In this document: positions 1 to 7,929 of the stretch, piece by piece
Layout of the letters: the number at the start of each line of letters is the position of its first letter
Numbering within the stretch: the first letter of the stretch is position 1
Assembly (NCBI RefSeq): GCF_001646945.1
Contig: NZ_LUTV01000005.1
Span: 254,604-291,886 of the forward strand
Source of the DNA: Endozoicomonas ascidiicola
GTDB taxonomy: Bacteria > Pseudomonadota > Gammaproteobacteria > Pseudomonadales > Endozoicomonadaceae
DNA: 37,283 nucleotides
Reading direction: 5' to 3'
Position numbers and translations under genes: made by a program
The notes under the pieces: generated by a model
Told to the model about the DNA's origin: nothing
Seen by the model: the letters and a program-made list of their open reading frames with translations, nothing else
Database searches by the model: none

Positions 1-295
1 ACCTATTGTGGCTATAAACCAAAATAGTCCGACACTACCTGAAAAAGCCGAAAGCCCAGCCACAATCAATAACCACTCTCAGGCCAAAGATTGTGTGCCC
101 TGCCTCCAAAAAAAGCGAATAGCTGATATGATTCCCGGCAACAATCTGGATTCCCTTACCGACAGCACTATTCAGGATACAACCACCTTTTCCGAACACC
201 CCCGCCTTCCTTCATATCAAACTGCCTTAAAAGTAGTTCTCAAAAAACTTGATATAACGATGGTCAATGCCGAGCTGATCGGACAACAATTCGCT
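1..295 (+). repeat. Direct repeat copy 1 (295 bp)
   Basis: This segment matches 457-751 over its whole visible length with a single difference (T264 versus C720). The period is 456 bp, exactly 152 codons, so both copies are read in the same frame. The left end is cut by the window and the repeat may extend further. Confidence 0.95.
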
Positions 296-1768
296 ATTAC
301 ACAACCAGCAGACGCTATTTCAGCAACAACAAATAGTGGAAATACACTCAAATCGCTGAAAAGACCACTGAACAGCAACTCTGAAACCGAATCTGCACCT
401 CAGAAAGTGGCGAAAACCGAGGCATCCACTATTACTGCAAACAGTGTCCAACCAGCACCTATTGTGGCTATAAACCAAAATAGTCCGACACTACCTGAAA
501 AAGCCGAAAGCCCAGCCACAATCAATAACCACTCTCAGGCCAAAGATTGTGTGCCCTGCCTCCAAAAAAAGCGAATAGCTGATATGATTCCCGGCAACAA
601 TCTGGATTCCCTTACCGACAGCACTATTCAGGATACAACCACCTTTTCCGAACACCCCCGCCTTCCTTCATATCAAACTGCCTTAAAAGTAGTTCTCAAA
701 AAACTTGATATAACGATGGCCAATGCCGAGCTGATCGGACAACAATTCGCTTATCCGGATCGCCTGTTCATAGAGAGTTTTCAAAAATTTCTTAGCGAAA
801 ACGTAATTTCGTTCAGGAATGATAATCCTGACCTTTGGGATGACCATCTACTCCTGACGCAACCCAAGCTATATCAATGGCTGCAAGACCTTCCAGAGAA
901 AACACATCGTTGTGATTGTAATCCAAATATTGCCAGCACCCTTGACTACCTAACCGCATTCTATTTATGTGAGACTAATTCTGGCAAGGTCGTTAACACT
1001 ACATTTGACTGGCAGTCACTTGCCAGTAAAAAAAAGACAGAAAAGCTTCCATCGCCTGATCCAATACTCCCCCCCCCCTTTAACTCAGGCGCTAACCAAT
1101 ATTCTCCCGAAAAATCATGGAATGGTTTTATACCTAGAGGCGGCGTTCCTGATCTCGATTTCATATTCAAAATAGCTGGACTATTGAATATCCCTAATCA
1201 GCTTCTGCAGACCACCTGCTGGACTCCAGAACTAGAGGAAATAGGCATATCTGAGACGGACTGGTTAAATACTGTCGCTTTTTCAGAACGTTGTGTCCAT
1301 CGTTATGGATCAGACTTATTCTTTCCTTTGAAAAAGGACATCGCCATAAATAAGCTTAGAAAAACCTACCCTAAACTTTTACAGTGGCTTAACCAAATCC
1401 AGACTGAACTACAATTAAAGCCTAATAACAAGGCTCTGCAGCTTGTTAATTTATGGCAGCACTATACCGTTGCGCAGAAATTTAAAGAAGTAAAGCCTGT
1501 CACATTAAAACCAAATCTGAAGAAATTCAACTGGAAAGAAATCTTCAGTAAAGCAAGCGCCCCCGATCAGAAAGCAAGCGAAAAAGCCGCTGATGGCAAT
1601 AATAAAAAGAAGCTGACAGCACGCATTGAGGAGCTTGAAGAAGAAAAAGCCAAACTCGAAAAGTCCAACCTTGATTTACAAGGTCAACTTAGTCGTTTTC
1701 AACGGACTTCAGAAAAAAACACACAAACTGACTTAATAATGACTACCTATAAAACGTCAATAGCTTGA
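1..1768 (+). CDS. Partial repeat-containing protein with C-terminal coiled coil, unknown function
   Basis: The reading frame is open from the window edge. The GTG at position 8 is an internal valine codon, because the second repeat copy reads A-P-I-V-A-I-N across the same point, so the true start lies upstream. Two nearly identical 98-residue blocks (DNA 1-295 and 457-751) are separated by a Ser/Thr/Asn-rich linker containing KRP and KVAK basic clusters. The unique part that follows has two weakly similar segments with a PKL-x-QWL motif, near DNA 865-885 and 1370-1390. The last 60 residues or so are a Lys/Glu-rich heptad-like coiled coil. There is no signal peptide or membrane segment in the visible part. 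A C10 run (1069-1078) and an A8 run (1028-1035) lie in the frame. I do not recognise a family. The composition and recent duplication fit a host-directed or surface-interaction protein, which is inference only. Confidence 0.75.
   Translation, partial: PIVAINQNSPTLPEKAESPATINNHSQAKDCVPCLQKKRIADMIPGNNLDSLTDSTIQDTTTFSEHPRLPSYQTALKVVLKKLDITMVNAELIGQQFAITQPADAISATTNSGNTLKSLKRPLNSNSETESAPQKVAKTEASTITANSVQPAPIVAINQNSPTLPEKAESPATINNHSQAKDCVPCLQKKRIADMIPGNNLDSLTDSTIQDTTTFSEHPRLPSYQTALKVVLKKLDITMANAELIGQQFAYPDRLFIESFQKFLSENVISFRNDNPDLWDDHLLLTQPKLYQWLQDLPEKTHRCDCNPNIASTLDYLTAFYLCETNSGKVVNTTFDWQSLASKKKTEKLPSPDPILPPPFNSGANQYSPEKSWNGFIPRGGVPDLDFIFKIAGLLNIPNQLLQTTCWTPELEEIGISETDWLNTVAFSERCVHRYGSDLFFPLKKDIAINKLRKTYPKLLQWLNQIQTELQLKPNNKALQLVNLWQHYTVAQKFKEVKPVTLKPNLKKFNWKEIFSKASAPDQKASEKAADGNNKKKLTARIEELEEEKAKLEKSNLDLQGQLSRFQRTSEKNTQTDLIMTTYKTSIA
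457..751 (+). repeat. Direct repeat copy 2 (295 bp)
   Basis: Second copy of the 1-295 repeat with one substitution. Similarity stops at 751/752, where this copy continues into the unique part of the protein while copy 1 continues into the Ser/Thr-rich linker. Such identity at DNA level points to a recent duplication. Confidence 0.95.
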
Positions 1769-1818
1769 TCCTATTATTGCACTATCTGACCCCATGTAAA
1801 CTGAACTTGTAAATTCAA

Positions 1819-1848
1819 CAGCATGATCAGAAAGTATTGATCATGCTG
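1819..1848. terminator. Perfect 11-bp hairpin between convergent genes
   Basis: The arms 1819-1829 and 1838-1848 are exact reverse complements (CAGCATGATCA / TGATCATGCTG) with an 8-nt loop. It lies between the convergent ends of the repeat protein and the aldo/keto reductase. No clear T-run follows on either strand, so it may be only a weak bidirectional terminator or an mRNA end stabiliser. Confidence 0.45.
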
Positions 1849-1881
1849 AACAAATACATACAGCGGCCAAGCTCCAAACTG

Positions 1882-2688
1882 TCAAATTTTACATGACTGT
1901 AAAAACATCTCCACATTCTGCCGGAGGTGCGTTGGGTTAATGGTCCCAACAATGGCAGAAGAAACCGCAGTGTGCGAGAAAACCAACTTGAGACTTTCCA
2001 GTACCGAATTCTGCCCAGAAAGACAGACATGACCACTGGCAAAAGCTTTCTTCACTAAAATACCTTTGTCGTTTTCCTGCGCATAATCCAACACAGGCTT
2101 CTCACCCTGCTCATTGAGGTTATAGGTCACCATAGCTATATCGGACTGTTTCAGAGCAAGAATGCCACCCTCAACGGTTTTGGTGGACATGCCTGAAGCC
2201 CGAATTTTGCCTTCCTTCTTCAGCGCAGCCAACACCTCTAGACATCCGGTTTGTTCGATAATATTCACATCATCGCCGCTGGAGTGCACCAGCATCAGTT
2301 CGATCACATCGCTATTTAATCGCTTCAGACTACGCTCAACACTCTTGCGAATATACTGTTCCGTAAAATCGAACCAGGATTCACCATCATCGAACTCTTC
2401 ACCGACCTTACTGCAGATCACCCACTGTTGACGCAGTGAATGATCTTTAGCAAACAGCTGACCAAGGCGCTCTTCACTGTTGCCATAGGCCGGTGCCGTA
2501 TCCAGAAGATTAATACCAAAACCCTGTGCCAACTTTAATAATTCCAGCATTTCCCGGTCATCAGGAATGGTAAAATGCTCCGGATATTTTACGCCCTGAT
2601 CCCGCCCCAGCTTAACCGTACCAAAACCAAGGGGAGAGACTTCAATATCTGTGCCGGCAATTTTATGTGTTGGCAGTACCTGCATCAT
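1882..2688 (-). CDS. Aldo/keto reductase family oxidoreductase
   Basis: NAD(P)H-dependent carbonyl or sugar oxidoreductase of the AKR superfamily with a (beta/alpha)8 barrel, probably cytoplasmic. Counting from the chosen start, the AKR catalytic tetrad is visible as D63 and Y68 (LLDTAPAYGNSEERLG), K94 (ICSKVG) and H135 (LMLVHSS). The 268-residue length is near the short end for the family. The frame is open further upstream, but I place the start at 2688 because AAGGA lies 6 nt before this ATG and the upstream gene stops at 2691. The gene therefore follows the FAD oxidoreductase almost without a gap and is very likely cotranscribed with it. It resembles L-fucose/D-threo-aldose dehydrogenase-like AKRs. 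The substrate is not decidable from sequence. Confidence 0.88.
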   Translation of the reverse strand: MMQVLPTHKIAGTDIEVSPLGFGTVKLGRDQGVKYPEHFTIPDDREMLELLKLAQGFGINLLDTAPAYGNSEERLGQLFAKDHSLRQQWVICSKVGEEFDDGESWFDFTEQYIRKSVERSLKRLNSDVIELMLVHSSGDDVNIIEQTGCLEVLAALKKEGKIRASGMSTKTVEGGILALKQSDIAMVTYNLNEQGEKPVLDYAQENDKGILVKKAFASGHVCLSGQNSVLESLKLVFSHTAVSSAIVGTINPTHLRQNVEMFLQSCKI

Positions 2689-2690
2689 GT

Positions 2691-3914
2691 TTAATCCTTG
2701 AAACTGTCTTGCCAGAAGTTCGGGCAAATCTCTGGTTGGGTAAACGTTCCCGGCACCGCGAAATCATCAGTCGATGGTTGTATATCTGCATCCTTCAGCA
2801 TCTTAACCACTTCATCGGACAAGTTCGGAGCCAGTGCCAGCTTGGTTGGCCAGGTCACAATACCATTGCCAACTGGCTGACAGAACGCGGCGTCAGGACG
2901 CAGCAGGCGGTTCTGCTTTGGTTCCGCTCGATTAACGTGCAGTGTCGCCCATTCGGCCTGATCTAAATCCACCCAGGGCAACAGCGCTTTCATTTCTTTT
3001 TTTGCCGTGGCGATCAACGCTTCTGCAGATTGTTTTACGCCATCCTCAGCGATTCCGCCTCCAAGATACCAAACCCATTTGCCATCTTTATCCGGATGAC
3101 TGGTAATGGTGATTCTCGGCAGCGGTGTGGTGCCTAAACAGTGGGCATAAATCGGTTCTGGGTGAGTATGACGAACCATCACCATTTGCAGAGGACGCAC
3201 CTGCATTTTGGGCTCATTTATTCCCCAGCGGTTCAGTAACCCCTGAGTACCTTCGCCAGCAGACAGCACAAATCGTTTTGCAATTAAAGTAATGCGCTCT
3301 CCGGTATTATCAGTCAGTTCAACCGCATCAATGTCACCGGTGTCACCGGTTTTTAACGTGGCGTTGCCCTGCTCACTCCAGTCAACCTGAATGATCCTAT
3401 CTTCCAGGCCGGCCGTTAATACCTTGGTGACCGTGGCAATATCCAACACAATTTCATTCAGCTGATACACTTTTCCACGAAAGCCGTCGTGTTTAAAAAT
3501 GTCGGGGAACTGATCTTTTTTCAGCACATCCACACGCCCTCTTAATGCCTTGCTGGCAAAGAAGGAAGTCATTCTGGACCCCAAATCACCGGGAGACCAC
3601 AGATAGTGGAAGTTCGATAAAATACTGGCGGAACTTAAATCTGGATCCGCACCTTCACCATGACCAGCCAACGCATTGCGCCAACGATCTGGCATACTGG
3701 CAATGGCCTGAGAAGCATTGGTCAACTGGCCCGTTAATGTGTATTTGGTGCCACCGTGAACAATGCCCTGGGACTTGATCGTCTGCCCGCCTCCCAGAGA
3801 CCCCTGCTCCAGCAATATCGCTTTGTAGCCAAGAGTATTAAGGGTACGAAATAACCAAAGGCCAGCAATACCGCCGCCAATTACCACTACATCAGTTTCG
3901 AGGATCTTTGTCAT
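2691..3914 (-). CDS. FAD-dependent oxidoreductase, DAO (glycine oxidase/GlpD-like) family
   Basis: The N-terminus has a classical dinucleotide-binding Rossmann motif (VVVIGGGIAGLW, about residues 9-20), followed by a glutamate that would contact the FAD ribose (ILLEQGSLGGGQT). A QGIVHGGTKY segment recalls the HGG region of GlpD/GlpA-type proteins. A second FAD-contacting stretch, FVLSAGEGTQGLL, lies in mid-protein. The 407-residue length is typical of the DAO family. It is the first gene of a two-gene unit with the aldo/keto reductase, so the two may act on the same metabolite. That pathway link is inference. No convincing Shine-Dalgarno lies before the ATG. The substrate is unknown. Confidence 0.85.
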   Translation of the reverse strand: MTKILETDVVVIGGGIAGLWLFRTLNTLGYKAILLEQGSLGGGQTIKSQGIVHGGTKYTLTGQLTNASQAIASMPDRWRNALAGHGEGADPDLSSASILSNFHYLWSPGDLGSRMTSFFASKALRGRVDVLKKDQFPDIFKHDGFRGKVYQLNEIVLDIATVTKVLTAGLEDRIIQVDWSEQGNATLKTGDTGDIDAVELTDNTGERITLIAKRFVLSAGEGTQGLLNRWGINEPKMQVRPLQMVMVRHTHPEPIYAHCLGTTPLPRITITSHPDKDGKWVWYLGGGIAEDGVKQSAEALIATAKKEMKALLPWVDLDQAEWATLHVNRAEPKQNRLLRPDAAFCQPVGNGIVTWPTKLALAPNLSDEVVKMLKDADIQPSTDDFAVPGTFTQPEICPNFWQDSFKD

Positions 3915-4134
3915 AGGAAGGGTTCGATACGTGAAATACTAAACGCACGAAAGTATACGCAGGAAGGGGCACGGTGTCCCGTTGAAACCACTTACTTTCA
4001 TTACCAAGTGTTCATTTAACTCTAATGATTTCGAAAAACATCAACCGAGTGGATGCATTCAGTTGCTACCACTCGATATCTATACGCCAGAATTAAGCCT
4101 TTTTTTCTAAGGCCATCAATCACTAGAGTGGAAT

Positions 4135-4695
4135 TTATTCAGCCAGTGGCTCCTCACTCTCTGAGTCAGATGACACTCCATCAGAGACAGCGGGGGCTGC
4201 TGCAGCTGTAGAACCTGACTCAACGCCCTCCTTAGCCTCTTCGCCGGTATCTGAGCTTTCACAATCCTCTTTGGCTGCTCCATTTTTTGCTGCTTCATTA
4301 CTGACTGCCGCTTCTCCTTGTTTTACAGATGTATCTGTTCCGCTAGCGCTGTCGAGCTCTCCCCCATCACTATCATTTGTACCTCCTACAGACCCATCTT
4401 GACTTGCAGTACTGGCACTATCTGACTTGTCAATTTCCTCATTGTCAGCATCTGCAGTCATCCGAGGCTCCGCATCTTCTACACTGGCAATTTTAAGCTC
4501 TCCCACCTTCAAGGTCTGAGGGTTTACACTGTCATCATACCCCGGAACAGGAGAAGAAGGTCTCGAATCAGGAATACTTTCTATACTTCCATCCGCGCTT
4601 TGATTGCCATCACCACCCTCAGCTACAGCGCTCTGCGTCGAATCAGTCGTGTATGCTGCCGGTGTACCTACGTTAGGATTAATTCCCGAAGTCAT
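4135..4695 (-). CDS. Acidic Ser/Asp/Glu/Gly-rich low-complexity protein
   Basis: The 186-residue protein is dominated by Ser, Asp, Glu, Gly, Ala and Thr. It has no recognisable domain, no signal peptide and no membrane segment, and is expected to be disordered and strongly acidic. It ends in a Ser/Asp/Glu run and contains a Pro-rich SRPSSPVPGYDD stretch. The start is supported by AGGA 6 nt before the ATG. It stands alone between the FAD oxidoreductase and the DUF21 protein. The composition resembles the disordered N-terminus of the kinase at 17.8 kb. It could be a secreted or host-directed protein, a phosphorylation substrate or a DNA mimic. None of these is shown by the sequence. Confidence 0.65.
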   Translation of the reverse strand: MTSGINPNVGTPAAYTTDSTQSAVAEGGDGNQSADGSIESIPDSRPSSPVPGYDDSVNPQTLKVGELKIASVEDAEPRMTADADNEEIDKSDSASTASQDGSVGGTNDSDGGELDSASGTDTSVKQGEAAVSNEAAKNGAAKEDCESSDTGEEAKEGVESGSTAAAAPAVSDGVSSDSESEEPLAE

Positions 4696-4740
4696 TATGA
4701 GTCCTCATGTTATTAACATTGCATGAGTTAGACCTGAAAA

Positions 4741-4764
4741 AGTCAAAAAAAGTCAAAAAAAGTC
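4741..4764. repeat. Short tandem repeat (AGTCAAAAAA) in the leader of the acidic protein gene
   Basis: Two exact 10-bp units plus the start of a third lie about 45-70 bp upstream of the acidic protein's start. Read on the minus strand they are T6 runs spaced one helical turn apart, between the gene and its candidate promoter. Confidence 0.8.
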
Positions 4765-4770
4765 ACTGAA

Positions 4771-4799
4771 TATTTAGACCTTAAAGAAATAATTATCAA
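4771..4799 (-). promoter_or_regulatory. Candidate promoter for the acidic protein gene
   Basis: On the minus strand TTGATA (4794-4799) and TAAATA (4771-4776) are separated by 17 bp. The -10 element is weak, so this is a suggestion only. Confidence 0.3.
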
Positions 4800-4898
4800 G
4801 AATATTCACTTGAATTTTGCCTACGCCATTAAAATAACGGCTCAAGCTACCGGCTACTTACTGTAAAAAACAGGCTCGCCCATTCTCCAAATGAACGA

Positions 4899-5846
4899 TC
4901 AACCGTACCGCAACAACGCCTGATATAACATTTTCGCGGTAATAATCCGGGTACTCTCCACCGTATCACCCGCAATTAGAATCATAGAGGTTCCACTCTT
5001 CTGTAATGCTTTCATTGCTTCATGGAGAGAGGCTTCCGGATCAAGATTCACCGCATCACGAACAAGCGTATTAACCAGCGTTTCGCCTTCATTGTTCACC
5101 AGACACCGGGCCAAGTGACGATAAAGCACAATGCCTGACGGTTTATTGTCCCGAAGCACAATATACCGCTTGCAAGGGGAGGCCTGAAGAATACCTCTTA
5201 TCGACTCAACAGTGGCATTAAACGGTAAACAAATATTCGGAGCAAATGGCTGTTCAATCAATTCAGCCAGATGCCTTCGATGAGAGGTCAACACCGCTTC
5301 TGCCAGCTTTCGCTGCCGCTTACCAATCAACCCCTTTTTGTTGTAATGACGGATGATACTCTGCAACTCATCACCACTTCGAACCACAGCGGTGGGTGTT
5401 GGCAACACATGCAACCAAACCAGCGCCAGCTGTAGAACAGGCCTCGTCAGAAGATAAATCCAGTGAATCAGCCCACACCAACGCACAAGCACCCGGTCAG
5501 CCACCTGCACAGCAATCAGTTTGGGCAGCACCTTGGCAAACACCATCATCACATAAGCCAGAATCGCCGTGAACGCAGCCAGCCATAAATCGTCAAACTC
5601 CTTTGCTGCCAGCGCTCCCAGGAAGGTACTGCCAGAAATGCTTACCATGGTGCTTAACAAAACAATGGACGATAAGTGCTCCCTTTTTTTCCGAAAGACT
5701 TTCTGAAGCGTCTCTTTTCGTTCTGGCCGCCGATGCAGGATGGTGACCAATCTCAGCTCATTGATCGCGACAATTGAAGATTCCAACAAGGATAAAAAAG
5801 AGGTAATCAAAACGATACAGCAGGCATAAACCACGACAAGCAACAT
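4899..5846 (-). CDS. DUF21 (CNNM-type) membrane protein with CBS-pair domain
   Basis: The N-terminal half has about four hydrophobic segments. It carries the DUF21/CNNM signatures SFLSLLESSIVAINELRL (after the first membrane helix) and FAKVLPKLIAVQVADRV (compare GKVLPKTLA in relatives). The C-terminal 120 residues or so form a degenerate CBS pair. The family includes CorC/YfjD/CNNM-type proteins linked to Mg or other cation transport. At 315 residues it lacks the usual C-terminal CorC_HlyC domain, so it belongs to the short DUF21-CBS type. The start is firm: GGAGGAAT sits just before the ATG. It is divergent from the TetR gene. The transport substrate is unknown. Confidence 0.8.
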   Translation of the reverse strand: MLLVVVYACCIVLITSFLSLLESSIVAINELRLVTILHRRPERKETLQKVFRKKREHLSSIVLLSTMVSISGSTFLGALAAKEFDDLWLAAFTAILAYVMMVFAKVLPKLIAVQVADRVLVRWCGLIHWIYLLTRPVLQLALVWLHVLPTPTAVVRSGDELQSIIRHYNKKGLIGKRQRKLAEAVLTSHRRHLAELIEQPFAPNICLPFNATVESIRGILQASPCKRYIVLRDNKPSGIVLYRHLARCLVNNEGETLVNTLVRDAVNLDPEASLHEAMKALQKSGTSMILIAGDTVESTRIITAKMLYQALLRYG

Positions 5847-5971
5847 CTATTCCTCCAGAAAAACAACAATCAACCAGGCTGACCAGAAAAAAGGGGCAAG
5901 TTATTGTTTTCGGCTGTTTTTCTGCTTTATTTATACGAAATCCCGTACTCCAATCCAGAAAGGAAAACTAA

Positions 5972-6015
5972 ATTCGAATATTATTCGACTACTGTTCGAC
6001 TATCGTTCGAAAACG
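5972..6015 (+). promoter_or_regulatory. Four 11-bp-phased TTCGA sites, candidate TetR operator
   Basis: TTCGA occurs at 5973, 5984, 5995 and 6006, exactly 11 bp apart, with similar flanks (A/G before, C/A-T-A after). The first two copies also form a perfect 15-bp palindrome, 5974-5988 (TCGAATA-T-TATTCGA). The array ends 38 bp before the likely regulator start. The dyad and helical phasing fit an operator for autoregulation. Binding itself is inference. Confidence 0.6.
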
Positions 6016-6053
6016 TTTTATTCTTGCCCACTGACAATTACCGGTACCTCATC

Positions 6054-6767
6054 ATGGCTGCATCCGACAAACGGGCTCAGCGTGAATCCGACATCATTCA
6101 ATCCACCCTCGAACTGCTGAAGCAAAAAGGGTTTATGGAGCTGAAAATGTCGGAAGTAGCAAAACATGCACAATATTCCATGGGCACGGTGTACTCCCAC
6201 TTTTCCAGCAAGGAAGATTTGCTACTGGGCTGCGCCACCTCTGTGGCTGGACAAGTAGAGGCAACGTTTCAGAAAATCCTGACGTCCACCATGGCACCGA
6301 CAGAGCGCTTATTAACGGTGATTATTGCCAACTGGCTCAGTGATGCCAGAGACCCTCACTACTTCTTCCTGCGCCAACTGGCCATGAACCCGGATATCTG
6401 GACAAGAGCTTCAGAGAAAAGAGCTCAAGCATTAGACGACATTTGTCATTGCGTTGCTCAAAAAGTAGAAGCGCTCCTTGTGGAACTATTACCCGACAAT
6501 CCAAGTCTGATGACATCAAAGCACGATGGCACGATTACAGACATCCTTATGGGTCTCTGGAGCATGAGTGAAGGATTGTACCGAATCAGTCTTTCAGGCT
6601 TTGGCCTGAAACAGCCCTCTTTTCACAAGGATCGTGGCTTGAATCTGCTCGCCATCAATCTTGAAAAGTACCTTCGAGGCTGGGGCTGGACCCTGGAATT
6701 CTCCCCCGCGTTAGTCGCCAGCTGCAAAGTTCAGGCGGAAACGATGATTTCCGAACTTATTCACTAG
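6054..6767 (+). CDS. TetR/AcrR family transcriptional regulator, probable RND-pump repressor
   Basis: DNA-binding regulator with an N-terminal helix-turn-helix typical of TetR (residues about 10-55: GFMELKMSEVAKHAQYSMGT, then VYSHFSSKEDLL). The C-terminal ligand and dimerisation region is variable, as in the family. I start at ATG 6054 because it leaves a normal TetR N-terminus and 237 residues. The frame is open from a TTG at 5904, but that would add 50 atypical residues and run through the TTCGA array. No good Shine-Dalgarno precedes 6054. It stands directly before the RND adaptor and permease, the usual position of a local efflux repressor, and the phased palindromic array upstream fits autoregulation. 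The inducer is unknown. Confidence 0.85.
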   Translation: MAASDKRAQRESDIIQSTLELLKQKGFMELKMSEVAKHAQYSMGTVYSHFSSKEDLLLGCATSVAGQVEATFQKILTSTMAPTERLLTVIIANWLSDARDPHYFFLRQLAMNPDIWTRASEKRAQALDDICHCVAQKVEALLVELLPDNPSLMTSKHDGTITDILMGLWSMSEGLYRISLSGFGLKQPSFHKDRGLNLLAINLEKYLRGWGWTLEFSPALVASCKVQAETMISELIH

Positions 6768-6770
6768 CAA

Positions 6771-6798
6771 TTATTAATAGACACTTATTAATAGACAC
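6771..6798 (+). repeat. Perfect 14-bp tandem duplication before the RND adaptor gene
   Basis: TTATTAATAGACAC occurs twice back to back (6771-6784 and 6785-6798), immediately after the regulator stop and just before AAGGAG of the adaptor gene. Confidence 0.9.
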
Positions 6799-6816
6799 TT
6801 AAGGAGTTGACATTAG

Positions 6817-7926
6817 ATGAACCTCCCCTCATCTGCTGGTAAAGCAACCATTACGCTTTTTCTGGTACTGGCCACTGTGCTACTCCAGGGCTGCAATAAC
6901 GATGAACCCGTTGCACAAGAAGCCGTCGTACGCCCCGTTAAACTGTTTGAAGTCACTGATCCGACCCAGCAACAACTTCGATATTTCCCCGGTAAAGTGA
7001 CTGCGACGGAAGAAGCAGAAATCTCCTTCCGAATCCCTGGCCAAATTTCCAAAATGGTAGTCAAGCAAGGTGACGATGTATCTAAAGGTCAGATACTTGC
7101 TTATCTGGATGACCGCGACATTCGCAACGAACTTCAAGATCGTCAGGCCAATTTTGAGCTAGCGAAAGCGGAGTTTGATCGTGCAAAATCACTGCTGACG
7201 AAAAAAGTCATCTCCCAGTCCAGTTACGATACAGCCAGCGCCAAGCTGAAATCCGCCGAAGCGGCTCTCAAGCTAAGCCGTGACAAATTGGATTACACGA
7301 CACTGCGTGCGCCATTCAGTGGTCGTGTCGCACAAACCGTGGCTGAAGCCCACCAGCAAGTGCAGGCTCAGCAACCGGTCTTGGTCATGCAGAGCAATGA
7401 CAGCCTCGACATCAGCATTCAAATCCCGGAAAGCATTGTCTCCCATGTCAATAAAGATTCCGTCGATCCAAACTACCAGCCGGTAGCCACGTTCCCTGGC
7501 GCTCCCGGGCAGGAGTATCCAGTCAGCTATAAAGAACATGCGACACGGGTATCTCCTGGCTCTCAGAGTTATGAAGTCATCTTCACCCGAACCGCTCCGG
7601 CCAACCTGAATATCCTGCCAGGCATGACTGCCACGATCATCATCGATCTTGCTCAAATCATGGACACAAGCAGTGCACCAGGTTATGTCGTCGTGCCCGT
7701 TTCCGCGGTGGGTAAAAACGACGCCGACAATAAGACAGTGGTCTGGAAATTTGATCCATCAACTCAAACCATCACACCCGTTGACGTCACTGTCGGCCGC
7801 ATCACTCAGGCCGGTGTACAAATCACCGCGGGCCTCAGCCCACAAGACCGCATTGTCACTGCCGGGCTCAGCCAGCTGCACGGTGGTATGAAAGTTAAGC
7901 CCCTGAAAAAAGAACGGGGACTGTAA
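6817..7926 (+). CDS. RND efflux periplasmic adaptor (membrane fusion) lipoprotein
   Basis: Periplasmic adaptor that would link the inner-membrane RND permease to an outer-membrane channel. Residues 1-26 are a lipoprotein signal with lipobox LLQGC. The order is lipoyl half-motif with an EAEISFRIPG-type strand, a coiled-coil hairpin (residues about 95-150), the second lipoyl half (LDYTTLRAPFSGRV), a beta-barrel and a membrane-proximal domain, as in the AcrA/MexA family. The 369-residue length is normal. AAGGAG lies 10 nt before the ATG. The permease gene starts 3 nt after the stop, so the two are translated as one unit. Substrates cannot be predicted. Confidence 0.92.
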   Translation: MNLPSSAGKATITLFLVLATVLLQGCNNDEPVAQEAVVRPVKLFEVTDPTQQQLRYFPGKVTATEEAEISFRIPGQISKMVVKQGDDVSKGQILAYLDDRDIRNELQDRQANFELAKAEFDRAKSLLTKKVISQSSYDTASAKLKSAEAALKLSRDKLDYTTLRAPFSGRVAQTVAEAHQQVQAQQPVLVMQSNDSLDISIQIPESIVSHVNKDSVDPNYQPVATFPGAPGQEYPVSYKEHATRVSPGSQSYEVIFTRTAPANLNILPGMTATIIIDLAQIMDTSSAPGYVVVPVSAVGKNDADNKTVVWKFDPSTQTITPVDVTVGRITQAGVQITAGLSPQDRIVTAGLSQLHGGMKVKPLKKERGL

Positions 7927-7929
7927 TCC

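Noticed and set aside
8-10. GTG as the start of the first gene
   Set aside because: The corresponding codon in the second repeat copy is an internal valine and the frame is open to the window edge, so the gene starts outside the window.
961-1175. Short frames on both strands inside the repeat protein
   Set aside because: They are shadows of the long frame and owe part of their length to the homopolymer runs.
4046-4075. CGAGTGG / CCACTCG inverted repeat upstream of the FAD oxidoreductase
   Set aside because: Only a 7-bp stem with a 16-nt loop and no T-run, so too weak to call a terminator or operator.
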